From Proteiniphilum sp. UBA5384 (GTDB taxonomy: Bacteria; Bacteroidota; Bacteroidia; Bacteroidales; Dysgonomonadaceae), in the NCBI RefSeq assembly GCF_002410825.1, contig NZ_DHOS01000045.1, positions 1 to 9,236 of the forward strand: a DNA stretch of 9,236 bases, read 5' to 3'. Positions 1-7,365 of this stretch are shown piece by piece. Every line of letters begins with the position of its first letter. Within the stretch, counting starts at the first letter, position 1. A program made the translations under genes and the position numbers. The notes beneath the pieces are model-generated. The model searched no databases. It was not told the DNA's origin and saw only the letters and a list, made by a program, of their open reading frames with translations.

Positions 1-1125
1 CTCATCATCTGCAGGAAAAAACTCTCTCACCCTTGATCCTTTCATATCATTTATTTGAGGAATCGGATAAAACACTTCAAATTTATTCAATTGCTCAGAA
101 TAATAATCTACCCCCCCGAAATATGACCCAACCCATATTCCTCCTTCCCGATCCTGATAGATTGAATATATTGCGTTATCGGATAATGAAGTGGTGATTA
201 AATTGTCGTGACGCAGATTAACGACCGTTCCTTCCAACGTATTTAATATATAGACACCCGATTCAGTTCCCACCCAGAAGGTCTGACTATCAATCCTTTT
301 CACTGTACGTGCAAAGACAGGTTCACCCGAAGAATCGGTGTCGAGCAAAATACGATAAGTCTTGTTAATCGTATTTATACTTATCAGTCCTTTATTGGAT
401 GTGGGTACAATCAACTGGTTGTTTTCATCGGAAATTGCGTTTCGTATTTCGCCCAATCCAGAAAAAAAATCGGGATCATCCTTTATTTGAAATTCCGATG
501 TTTGTTGCGATTCCTTATCGATGCGCATCAAGGGAAGTCCGTAAGGGAAAACCCATATATCGTTATTCTTTCCCACACATAAATTGATCATTCTCATTCC
601 GCCAGGAACAGTTTTGACAGGGTATAAGATGAGATCTTTCGTTTCGAAGTTATAATGAAAAACACCTTTTTCTTCAACCGATATCCATATATCTCCCTCA
701 GAATCCGACACGAGATCACTGATCCATCCATCTATGGATTCATTATTTCCGGTAACAACACGGAACCGTTCAAATTTCTCCATGAGGGGATTATAAATAT
801 AGATTCCTCCCTCTGTAGCGACCCAGATATTGCCATTTTTATCTTCCAGAATATGATGAAAGACATTGTTGCTCAGGTCACCACCGGGTGAAAATTTGAA
901 TATCTTAAATGCAGTACCATCAAAACGGCTTAATCCATCCTTGGTGCCAAACCACATAAACCCCGTTTTATCCTGGAGTATGCAACGAACTGTATTCTGA
1001 GACAATCCGTTATTGATATTATAGTGTTTAAAAGAGTAGTTGGGATAGGAATATAAATTAACATACCCTAAGAGCAATACTACTGACAGGAGTATGTATC
1101 TGAATTGTCCCATTCTATTTTTCAT
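1..1125 (-). CDS. Hybrid two-component system (HTCS) sensor/regulator, N-terminal part, cut by the left window edge
   Basis: The frame is open from an ATG at 1125 to position 1, giving 375 codons with no stop. The product begins with a basic residue stretch and a hydrophobic segment (about residues 11-24) ending near LYSYP, read as a signal peptide or membrane anchor. Beta-propeller repeats of the two-component regulator propeller type follow, seven of them visible: for example GLSQNTVRCILQDKTGFMWF at about 40-59, then DGLSRFDG, DKNGNIWVATEGG, SEGDIWIS and DREGGIWVGS. In Bacteroidetes this architecture forms the periplasmic ligand-binding sensor of HTCS proteins of roughly 1,300-1,400 residues, followed by a Y_Y_Y domain, histidine kinase, receiver and AraC-type DNA-binding domain. 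Those parts lie outside the window. An upstream in-frame TGA at 1126-1128 makes ATG 1125 the first possible start; a second ATG at 1113 is the alternative. The start overlaps the end of the upstream lipoprotein gene by 11 bases, suggesting translational coupling. The likely role, by inference, is sensing a glycan fragment and controlling this locus. Confidence 0.9.
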   Translation of the reverse strand, partial: MKNRMGQFRYILLSVVLLLGYVNLYSYPNYSFKHYNINNGLSQNTVRCILQDKTGFMWFGTKDGLSRFDGTAFKIFKFSPGGDLSNNVFHHILEDKNGNIWVATEGGIYIYNPLMEKFERFRVVTGNNESIDGWISDLVSDSEGDIWISVEEKGVFHYNFETKDLILYPVKTVPGGMRMINLCVGKNNDIWVFPYGLPLMRIDKESQQTSEFQIKDDPDFFSGLGEIRNAISDENNQLIVPTSNKGLISINTINKTYRILLDTDSSGEPVFARTVKRIDSQTFWVGTESGVYILNTLEGTVVNLRHDNLITTSLSDNAIYSIYQDREGGIWVGSYFGGVDYYSEQLNKFEVFYPIPQINDMKGSRVREFFPADDE

Positions 1126-3655
1126 TCAATTTATCTTCAAGCATCTTCAGGAAATAACCTCCTACAACAGAGCGGGCTTTGAAACCCACTCGTTTGCCTT
1201 CGACAGTATCGTGCCAATCGCTCAAAGGTACACGGGACGGTGTTTCGTTTGCATATTTGTAAACCAAATCGGCCAATGCATCAAAATCGTTGCTGTTTCC
1301 TGTAAGCGTAGCAGTCCATAAAATCCAGTCTGACTTTGTATAAGTAGCACGATTATCAAGAGGCAATCCGAACTCATTTTGTCTGGTTCTGTAAAAAGCC
1401 ATCTCTTTTGTTGCTATTTCCGGATCAAAGATATTAAATTCTAACAATTTATCCCAAACTAAATTGTATTTCTGACTCCAGGTACCGGATCTATCAAAAG
1501 TAAGTTTATAATGATCCCCATCATCAGCCATTCTTTTCCACTCCGCAGCCATTTCTTCGGCTAACTTCATGTATTTGTCGGAGACATCCTTTTTCCCCAA
1601 CATTCCAGCCAGTCTGCCATATGAGGCAATTCCCATGATCGCCTTAATAGAGAGATTGGCATTGTGTGCAAAATGTCCGGCAAAATCGTCAGTACACAGC
1701 TGGTTGGCAGGATCGAGCCCTTCCTTCACCAGATAATCGGTCCACGTAGTCAGTATCTCCCAATACTTTTCAGCATACCTGGCATTGCCTTCCACCTTGG
1801 CGAGTGCCGCTGTCAGGATCAACATATTCCCGGATTCCTCCACGGGCATATCTCCTCCGTAAGTTTGACCATTTGCGAGGGGGTAAGTGCCCACATCGTG
1901 TGCCGCAAAAGGCTTTGTCCATTTTCCACTTTCACTGTAATAAAAGATATGGTTCATCAATCCTTTTACTAACTCCGGGTTGTAAATAAGAAAAAGCGGT
2001 GATGACGGATAGGTGATGTCCACAGTTCCGATGGAACCGTTGCTGTTATTTTCTTTCGAGAAAAACAACAGGGTCCCGTCTTCTTGTTTCACCAATTTAT
2101 GGGCTGATACCGCCTGACGATAAGCCAGGGCACACAATTCAGCATACTTTTTACTTCCGGATTTTTCTGCATCCGCCATCATGGCCCGGTTAAAACTATC
2201 GCAACGTTGCATGATCGTTGCATAGTCGGTTTTTGCACTTTTAAATGCCTGAAAAATATCGGTCTTTCCCTCATGGGTCCAGTACGCTTTCAGATTCTTC
2301 TCAAAATACTGAATCGAATAGATATCGTCATAACCCAGCATAACGAAACCGGATTTCTTATCGGAGCCAACTTTTCCAAGGTCGCTACTATACCCGAGAG
2401 CCGTCATCTTTTTTGTCATATTCCCGGAAAGTTCTTCGACGGGTGTTTCGGTTATTTGTCCCGAGTTCTGGAATTCCTTCTTGATAGCCCAGTAATCACC
2501 GAAGTTAAAATTCGAATTTTTGTCGCTGTTTCCGGTAAGATAAAAATGTCCCCAATCGATACGCATATTGTCACCTTTCTTTTCAAGGACAGGTTGTTCC
2601 GTGGTGCCTGTCTTGAGAAAAGTCATGCCCTCTTTTTCTATTTTTTCGAAATCAACAGGCTGACTATCATCGTTTACAGCCCATTGGGGTGTGGCTTCCA
2701 AATATATCTGCACTTCGTGCGACATATTGTCTTTAGACTTTACCTGATAAGAAACGTAGCTCACAGGACGTGAAAGCAAATCCAGATCGTCCATCAGCAA
2801 GGGGGTTGTGAAGATCACATCCAGCTCAACCGGGCCGCAATCGAAGGTATATATGGTTTGTGTAGGTAGCACACTGGCCGATTTCTGAATGGCCGTCTGA
2901 ATAAAAGATGTTTTATTTTCTTCTTTTTCATACAGGCCAAAGTCAACGTATCCTCCGCCGGTTCTGTTATGACAGTGAGCTGTGATGATATTTTTCCCTT
3001 TTTTCAATGTTGCCTTCACTTCTTCCGAAAGTTCTTCCACCACATCATATTTCCAGGAATAACCGGTTTTCACTACCTGAATTCCGTTAATGTACAACTC
3101 AAAAATATCGTCGTGTGAATAATGCAAAAAAACAGCTTTACCGGCCAGATCCACTTCAAGATTGAACGCACGCCTCACCCAGATATCTTTGGTTTGCCAC
3201 AGGGTAGATAAATTAGGTTCGTTAGGAGTACCAAAAGCGGAGGTTCCGGCCTTCCATCCAGCATCATTAAAACCGATACTTTTCCATTTCTCCCCATTCG
3301 GTTGTTCAAAAGTATATTTACCTGTCCACTTTTCTTCGCGTACAGTCGGAAGAAGTGGTTTCAAGGGTAAGTTCTCTTTTCCTAGGAAACGAAATGTCTC
3401 CCCATCGACCCTTAAAACCCCCAGCAAAGGGAACTCTTTTCCGGTCCAGTGACGGACCTGATCGTCGTACAAGTTGTTTGTATACGACCAGCCGCTGAAA
3501 TAAGGGTCTACAGTTACCAACGGGTAGGCCGGTGCCCTGAGGTCGGATGTGAGATCTACGGGAATCACGGGAATATCTTTGTTCTTATCGGCACAAGAGA
3601 TTGTGAATAAGAGCATCAATAGTACAAAAAAAAAGGGTAAATTAATTTTAGTCAT
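1115..3655 (-). CDS. Exported lipoprotein of the glutaminase A-like DUF4964/DUF5127/DUF4965/DUF1793 family, probable glycan-active enzyme
   Basis: The 846-residue product starts with a lipoprotein signal peptide: a hydrophobic core at residues 6-19, then ISC with the lipidated Cys at 21, followed by a charged stretch (ADKNKD) typical of Bacteroidetes surface lipoproteins. Domains, by recall of family patterns: DUF4964-like N-terminus at about 38-100 (RAPAYPLVTVDPYFSGWS); a GH2-like jelly-roll sugar-binding module at about 107-245 (DIWVRRAFN, HDDIFELYINGIQV, HCHNRTGGG); DUF5127-like at about 255-490 (TFDCGPVELDVIFTTPL); DUF4965 at about 500-680 (AAHDVGTYP at 584-592, PVEESGN at 604-610, CTDDFAGHFAHNANLSIKAI at 654-673); and DUF1793 to the C-terminus. 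The C-terminal half is predicted to be alpha-helical and resembles six-hairpin glycosidases. The name 'glutaminase' comes from a fungal relative and is a poor guide here; a glycosidase role in this sulfatase locus is inference. Acidic residues in HDVGT and EESGN are candidate catalytic residues. The ATG at 3655 lies 33 bases after the last stop of the decayed region. Confidence 0.88.
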   Translation of the reverse strand: MTKINLPFFFVLLMLLFTISCADKNKDIPVIPVDLTSDLRAPAYPLVTVDPYFSGWSYTNNLYDDQVRHWTGKEFPLLGVLRVDGETFRFLGKENLPLKPLLPTVREEKWTGKYTFEQPNGEKWKSIGFNDAGWKAGTSAFGTPNEPNLSTLWQTKDIWVRRAFNLEVDLAGKAVFLHYSHDDIFELYINGIQVVKTGYSWKYDVVEELSEEVKATLKKGKNIITAHCHNRTGGGYVDFGLYEKEENKTSFIQTAIQKSASVLPTQTIYTFDCGPVELDVIFTTPLLMDDLDLLSRPVSYVSYQVKSKDNMSHEVQIYLEATPQWAVNDDSQPVDFEKIEKEGMTFLKTGTTEQPVLEKKGDNMRIDWGHFYLTGNSDKNSNFNFGDYWAIKKEFQNSGQITETPVEELSGNMTKKMTALGYSSDLGKVGSDKKSGFVMLGYDDIYSIQYFEKNLKAYWTHEGKTDIFQAFKSAKTDYATIMQRCDSFNRAMMADAEKSGSKKYAELCALAYRQAVSAHKLVKQEDGTLLFFSKENNSNGSIGTVDITYPSSPLFLIYNPELVKGLMNHIFYYSESGKWTKPFAAHDVGTYPLANGQTYGGDMPVEESGNMLILTAALAKVEGNARYAEKYWEILTTWTDYLVKEGLDPANQLCTDDFAGHFAHNANLSIKAIMGIASYGRLAGMLGKKDVSDKYMKLAEEMAAEWKRMADDGDHYKLTFDRSGTWSQKYNLVWDKLLEFNIFDPEIATKEMAFYRTRQNEFGLPLDNRATYTKSDWILWTATLTGNSNDFDALADLVYKYANETPSRVPLSDWHDTVEGKRVGFKARSVVGGYFLKMLEDKLNEK

Positions 3656-3688
3656 TTATGATCATTAAAAGTATTTCTATTTTCTGTG

Positions 3689-4054
3689 TCACTTTCCATA
3701 TTTCTGGAATTCAATAAAATTGTCAATAAACGAGTAATTATACTGGCTCTGTTTTAAAAGTGTATCCTGCACGATAGTACGGTTTGCAAACAAGCCATTT
3801 AGCACCCAGGGATCATTGGTACTTTTAAAATACTGGTTGTATGGAAAACTTTGCCGAATGGCATATGTGGCAACCAGAAACGAAGGGATTCATCACGCTC
3901 CCTGAAATTCCATTTTATATTCAGGATTGTTTTATATCCTTCCTTATGGAGTGAAAGATAATTCAGAATCTTCTCATCTTCAAGCAGTACTTTGGTTGAA
4001 TCATAAAGTTGAAAGAAGTCGATAAATCCCCTCATCCAACTACAGTATGTAGAG
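3689..4054 (-). pseudogene. Decayed gene remnant, unidentified enzyme, joined from two reading frames
   Basis: Two protein-like stretches abut in different frames. The upstream part (about 4054-3886) reads YCSWMRGFIDFF, QLYDSTKVLLEDEKIL and HKEGYKTILNIKWNFRERDE. The downstream part is open from 3889 to a TGA at 3689, 66 codons, and reads PSFLVATYAIRQSFPYNQYF, STNDPWVLNGLF and NYSFIDNFIEFQKYGK. One missing base near 3885 would join them smoothly (ERDES-PSFLVATY). A 107-codon ATG frame covers the first part (from 4122), but its first 20 or so residues overlap the neighbouring relic in another frame and its last 20 or so are out-of-frame noise, so it is not an intact gene. The first part loosely suggests a TIM-barrel glycosidase strand (KTILNIKWNF) and the second an enzyme C-terminus, but I do not recognise the family. 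The combined length of about 120 residues implies either a large internal deletion or loss of most of the N-terminal region. A sequencing error could explain the frameshift, but not the shortness. Confidence 0.55.
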
Positions 4055-4243
4055 ATTATAGGATCCTTTTCTACCCATATCGGTGGGTCAGGCCGTTCCA
4101 AACAATACATATTTACCTCCAATTTTTTTTATGGCACATCCCTCATGCCCAATACGACTTATTGTGCTCTCGAGATTCTTTGGATCGGGGCGGGTTCCGG
4201 CCGGCTCAATAAAAACAGGTTCGATAATCTTATCGGGTTTAGT
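4040..4243 (-). pseudogene. Decayed fragment of a probable GH43/GH117-like beta-propeller glycosidase
   Basis: The minus-strand frame from 4243 reads 51 convincing residues, including KIIEPVFIEPAGTRPDPKN, ESTISRIGHEGCAIKKIGG and KYVLFGTA. It then hits a TGA at 4090-4088, continues as PTDMGRKGSYNLYIL, and hits a TAG at 4042-4040. The pattern of an EG-containing segment, then KKIGGKYVLFGTA-W-STD and a SYNLYY element resembles five-bladed propeller glycosidases (GH43 and GH117 relatives). There the residue after GTA is often Trp, so the TGA may be a former TGG. No start, signal peptide or catalytic blade survives; a stop at 4246-4244 precedes the fragment. The remaining 49 bases up to the sulfatase stop (4244-4292) are A/T-rich with nothing recognisable and no convincing terminator. 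The assignment rests on remembered motif patterns. Decay is seen directly; identity is inferred. Confidence 0.5.
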
Positions 4244-4292
4244 TTATATATACTTTTCTTATTTTTTTAGAGAATACGCACCTACAATAAGA

Positions 4293-5708
4293 TTACTTCA
4301 TAAAATGATAATATTTGTTTTTATAAGCTGATTGTGTGTCTACAGAGATTCCCGGATCATTTTGTTTTTTCATCCATTTTTCAAGTTCCCGGGATAGCTT
4401 TTTCATGATACCGGCATATGCGGGGCTATTGGCCAGATTATGAAATTGATTCGGGTCATCTTCGACTGAATAAAGTTCTACAGCGGGCCTGTGATAAAAC
4501 CGATCGACCAGAAAACGCTCCCTCTCACTTCTCTTTCCTGCATTCTTCCATGATTGCCACCAACTTTCATTATGGGCCGCGGCCTCTAAATGCTTTTCAA
4601 AGTAAGTACTATCTGGAAGTAAATTTTGGATATAATGATACTCTTCACTGATAATAGTTCTTATAGGATAGGGTTTTCCTTCGGGTACATTATTGTGCAT
4701 GCAGTAAACATATTCCCGATGATTGTCCTTTTTGCCGCGTAAAACCTCCAGAAAGCTTTTACCAGACAGGTTCTTTTTTGCTTTTCCACCGGCAACATCT
4801 ATCAGTGTAGGTGTGATATCTGCGAATTGTACCAGTGCATCTGTTTTTCTGCCACCATCAATTACTCCCGGCCATCTGACAATTAGTCCCGTATGTACGC
4901 CCTGGTTCCAATTGGTCCACTTTCCTCCGCTAAATTGCCAGCCTTGCTCCGTAGATAGCATCACGATTGTATTTTCAGCCAATCCTGTCTCCTCAAGCGT
5001 TTTAAGGACCTCCCCTACTTGCCTGTCGAAATAGGTTACTTCTGCCAGATAACGAGAATATGCCTCCCGCACCTCAGGTGTATCTCCCAATGTAGGAGGA
5101 AGAATCAATTTTTCGGGCGGATAGGCAGACGTATCACCTAAAGTCCATGGAGCGTGTGGACTTGTGGAGCATACGAAAAGACAGAAAGGTTGGTCTCTGT
5201 CTTTTTCCATAAATGATTTTATTCCTGAAAGATCTTCTTTTTTCTCTTTGGCCAATACGCAATTCTCTTCAAATCCCGGAACAGCAATATAAGGGAAAAC
5301 ATCCCGTGGCTGTATATGCTTTTTCCCTGTCAAACCCACTCTGTATCCCAGATCATTCAGGTAATGAAAAACACTCTTTGTTCCGGGTCTCGACTGGGAA
5401 TGATTCCATACACATCCACTTTCCAAGGGATACAATCCTGTATACAACTCATGCCGGCAGGGCACGGACATAGACATCCCCACATAAGCCCTGTTAAACA
5501 TGATACCCTCTTCCGACAATTTATCAATATTGGGAGTTCGGGCATTTTTACCTCCATAGCATCCGATTTCATTATAAGTACAGTCGTCAGCCATAATAAA
5601 CAGCACGTTTGGTCTGTAATTTTTTACATTTTCTGTAGCTGAGGATAAAAAAAAGACATTGCTGAGATAGCCCAATAATGTAAAAAAAATCAACTTTATT
5701 TTTTTCAT
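4293..5708 (-). CDS. Exported serine-type sulfatase (family S1), paralogue of the 463-residue sulfatase
   Basis: This 471-residue type I sulfatase hydrolyses sulfate esters, presumably on a glycan, outside the cytoplasm. A signal peptide covers residues 1 to about 24 (MKKIKLIFFTLLG to SSA). Alkaline-phosphatase-fold landmarks are FIMADDC (metal Asp41, Asp42), SVPCRHELYTG with Ser81 as the residue converted to formylglycine (pattern Ser-x-Pro-x-Arg), TGKKH (Lys129, Lys130, His131) and SPHAPW (His185). The second metal-site motif is STEQGW, with Glu254-Gln255 where many S1 enzymes have Asp-His or Asp-Asn; Lys263 follows in GGKWTNW. The C-terminal subdomain ends with FYHRPAVELYSVEDDPNQFH (405-424), matched closely by the 463-residue paralogue. 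The length is normal for the family. The ATG at 5708 lies 15 bases after the upstream sulfatase stop, so the two are in one operon. Activation needs an anaerobic sulfatase-maturing enzyme encoded elsewhere. The exact sulfate position and sugar are not predictable. Confidence 0.93.
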   Translation of the reverse strand: MKKIKLIFFTLLGYLSNVFFLSSATENVKNYRPNVLFIMADDCTYNEIGCYGGKNARTPNIDKLSEEGIMFNRAYVGMSMSVPCRHELYTGLYPLESGCVWNHSQSRPGTKSVFHYLNDLGYRVGLTGKKHIQPRDVFPYIAVPGFEENCVLAKEKKEDLSGIKSFMEKDRDQPFCLFVCSTSPHAPWTLGDTSAYPPEKLILPPTLGDTPEVREAYSRYLAEVTYFDRQVGEVLKTLEETGLAENTIVMLSTEQGWQFSGGKWTNWNQGVHTGLIVRWPGVIDGGRKTDALVQFADITPTLIDVAGGKAKKNLSGKSFLEVLRGKKDNHREYVYCMHNNVPEGKPYPIRTIISEEYHYIQNLLPDSTYFEKHLEAAAHNESWWQSWKNAGKRSERERFLVDRFYHRPAVELYSVEDDPNQFHNLANSPAYAGIMKKLSRELEKWMKKQNDPGISVDTQSAYKNKYYHFMK

Positions 5709-5723
5709 TACTTCATTTTATTA

Positions 5724-7346
5724 TCAGTTCTTATTCCTTTGTGCTCTCTCTAATTCCTGTATCCTGGACCAATCCGTTTCTACCATGGAATTTTTCGCCC
5801 AGTTATACCACATTTTTTTCATTTCTTCCACTTTGTCGGGCATTTGTTTTGAAAGATCAATCATCTCCGTCCTGTCATTCCTTACATTATATAACTCCCA
5901 CTTCTCAGGCTTGTTGTTATCCCATGCCATTACCAGTTTATAATCTCCTGACCGGACAGCCCTGTTACCCTCATGCTCCCAAAAAATAGGTTCATTATGT
6001 ATAGGCTTGTTCTTGCCTCTTAATTGATTTGTAAAACTTTTTCCTTGTAACGGATGGATTTCGTGTCCATTATATTTTCTTGGATACTTTGTTTCTGCTA
6101 AATCCACGCAGGTTGCCATGATATCGGGTAAGTAGGCAAATTGTCCGAGAATGCCTCCCTGATTCTTTTCAGGGATACCACCTGGCCATGAAACAATACA
6201 AGGTGTAGATATCCCCCCTTCATGCACCCAGTGTTTATACCTTCTTAACGGAGTGTTTGAAGCATTTGCCCATGCTTGTCCATAGGTAAGAAAATAACCC
6301 TCTTTGGTTTCCAGTTGAGATGCAGGTCCTCCCCCCAGCATACCTCCTTCGGCACAAGCCCCGTTATCGTTAAGAAAAATGATGATTGTGTTCTCTGTTA
6401 AATTATTTGAATCCAGATAATTCATCAACCTTCCAATATTGGTATCCATCTGTTCAACCTGTGCAGCATAGATTGCCATACGCAAATCCATCTCTTTTTT
6501 CTTATCCTCATCCAGGCTCTTCCAACTTTTTGAATCATCCGGTGAGAACAGGCCGCTTGGTTTTATCAATCCCATATCCACCATCCGTTGATATCTTTCT
6601 TCCCTCAATACGCTCCACCCCTTCATATATTTACCTTTGTATTTATCCACAACTTCCTGCGGCGCCTGTATGGGCCAATGAGGAGCATTATAGGCTAAAT
6701 AAAGAAAAAAAGGTCGGTCACTATCGGTGTGGGCTTCCCTGATGAAATCGATCGCATGATCGGTGAAAGCGTTTGTGGTATAATAATCCGGATCGCTTAT
6801 AGTAATTTCCTTGTTGTTAAGAGTAATACCTCTTGGGTGTGTCGGTTTGAAAAAGTTGGCGGCTCCCGCCAGTATTCCGTAAAAACGGTCGACCCCCCTT
6901 TGTAATGGCCATTGTTCTTTCTTATGCATGCCAAGGTGCCATTTTCCCGTCATCAGTGTGGTATATCCGGCTTCTTTCAATACCTCTGCGATTGTGACAC
7001 TGTTCCTGTTCAGAAAACCGCGGTATCCGGGAAGGTTGACATCGAAGGCGACCGGGTTCTCCGGATCGTTGGTCATGTGCCCTATCCCGGTCTGATGAGG
7101 ATGAAGGCCCGTCATCAGGGAGGCCCGCGTCGGACAACTCCTTCCTGCATTATAGAACTGGGAAAATCTTACTCCTTTGGCTGCCAAGGCATCCAGATGG
7201 GGAGTATTGATTTCTCCTCCATAACATCCAAGGTCAGAATAGCCCATGTCATCCGACATGATCAAAATAATGTTGGGTCTTTGGGCAAACCCATTCATTG
7301 CAAAAGTTGCTGCAATTGAGATTGTTGATATTTTTTTTATATTCAT
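5724..7346 (-). CDS. Exported serine-type arylsulfatase (family S1, probably S1_4-like)
   Basis: The 540-residue product has a signal peptide at 1-21 (cleavage near GFA-Q) followed at once by the sulfatase start RPNIILIMSDDMGYSDLGCY. Metal ligands are Asp32 and Asp33. The modification motif is SCPTRASLMTG at 70-80: Ser70 is the residue to be converted to formylglycine and Cys71 sits in the x position, so this is serine-type despite the adjacent Cys. Other active-site residues are Lys135 and His137 in TGKWHLG, His223 in APHWP, Asp327-Asn328 in LNDNGA, and Lys371 in RRYKHWVHEGG. The segments LHPHQTGIGHMTNDP and QRGVDRFYGILAGAANFFKP are typical of long arylsulfatases that I recall as SulfAtlas S1_4; that subfamily call is from memory. 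It is clearly different from the two flanking sulfatases and probably attacks a different sulfate. It starts 19 bases after the upstream sulfatase stop and ends 15 bases before the next start, so it is inside the operon. Confidence 0.94.
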   Translation of the reverse strand: MNIKKISTISIAATFAMNGFAQRPNIILIMSDDMGYSDLGCYGGEINTPHLDALAAKGVRFSQFYNAGRSCPTRASLMTGLHPHQTGIGHMTNDPENPVAFDVNLPGYRGFLNRNSVTIAEVLKEAGYTTLMTGKWHLGMHKKEQWPLQRGVDRFYGILAGAANFFKPTHPRGITLNNKEITISDPDYYTTNAFTDHAIDFIREAHTDSDRPFFLYLAYNAPHWPIQAPQEVVDKYKGKYMKGWSVLREERYQRMVDMGLIKPSGLFSPDDSKSWKSLDEDKKKEMDLRMAIYAAQVEQMDTNIGRLMNYLDSNNLTENTIIIFLNDNGACAEGGMLGGGPASQLETKEGYFLTYGQAWANASNTPLRRYKHWVHEGGISTPCIVSWPGGIPEKNQGGILGQFAYLPDIMATCVDLAETKYPRKYNGHEIHPLQGKSFTNQLRGKNKPIHNEPIFWEHEGNRAVRSGDYKLVMAWDNNKPEKWELYNVRNDRTEMIDLSKQMPDKVEEMKKMWYNWAKNSMVETDWSRIQELERAQRNKN

Positions 7347-7365
7347 CTTAGGTTGGATGTAAAAT

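Noticed and set aside
3656..3690. TACTTTTA ahead of the lipoprotein start, resembling the Bacteroidetes TAnnTTTG -7 element.
   Set aside because: The last base does not match and no TTTG -33 element sits at a suitable distance. The sequence is too AT-rich for this to be meaningful.
3799..4122. A 107-codon minus-strand ORF with an ATG start and a GGAGG-like sequence just upstream.
   Set aside because: Its start lies inside the propeller-like relic in another frame and its last 20 or so residues are out of frame with the conserved C-terminus that continues to 3689. It is part of a pseudogene, not a small intact gene.
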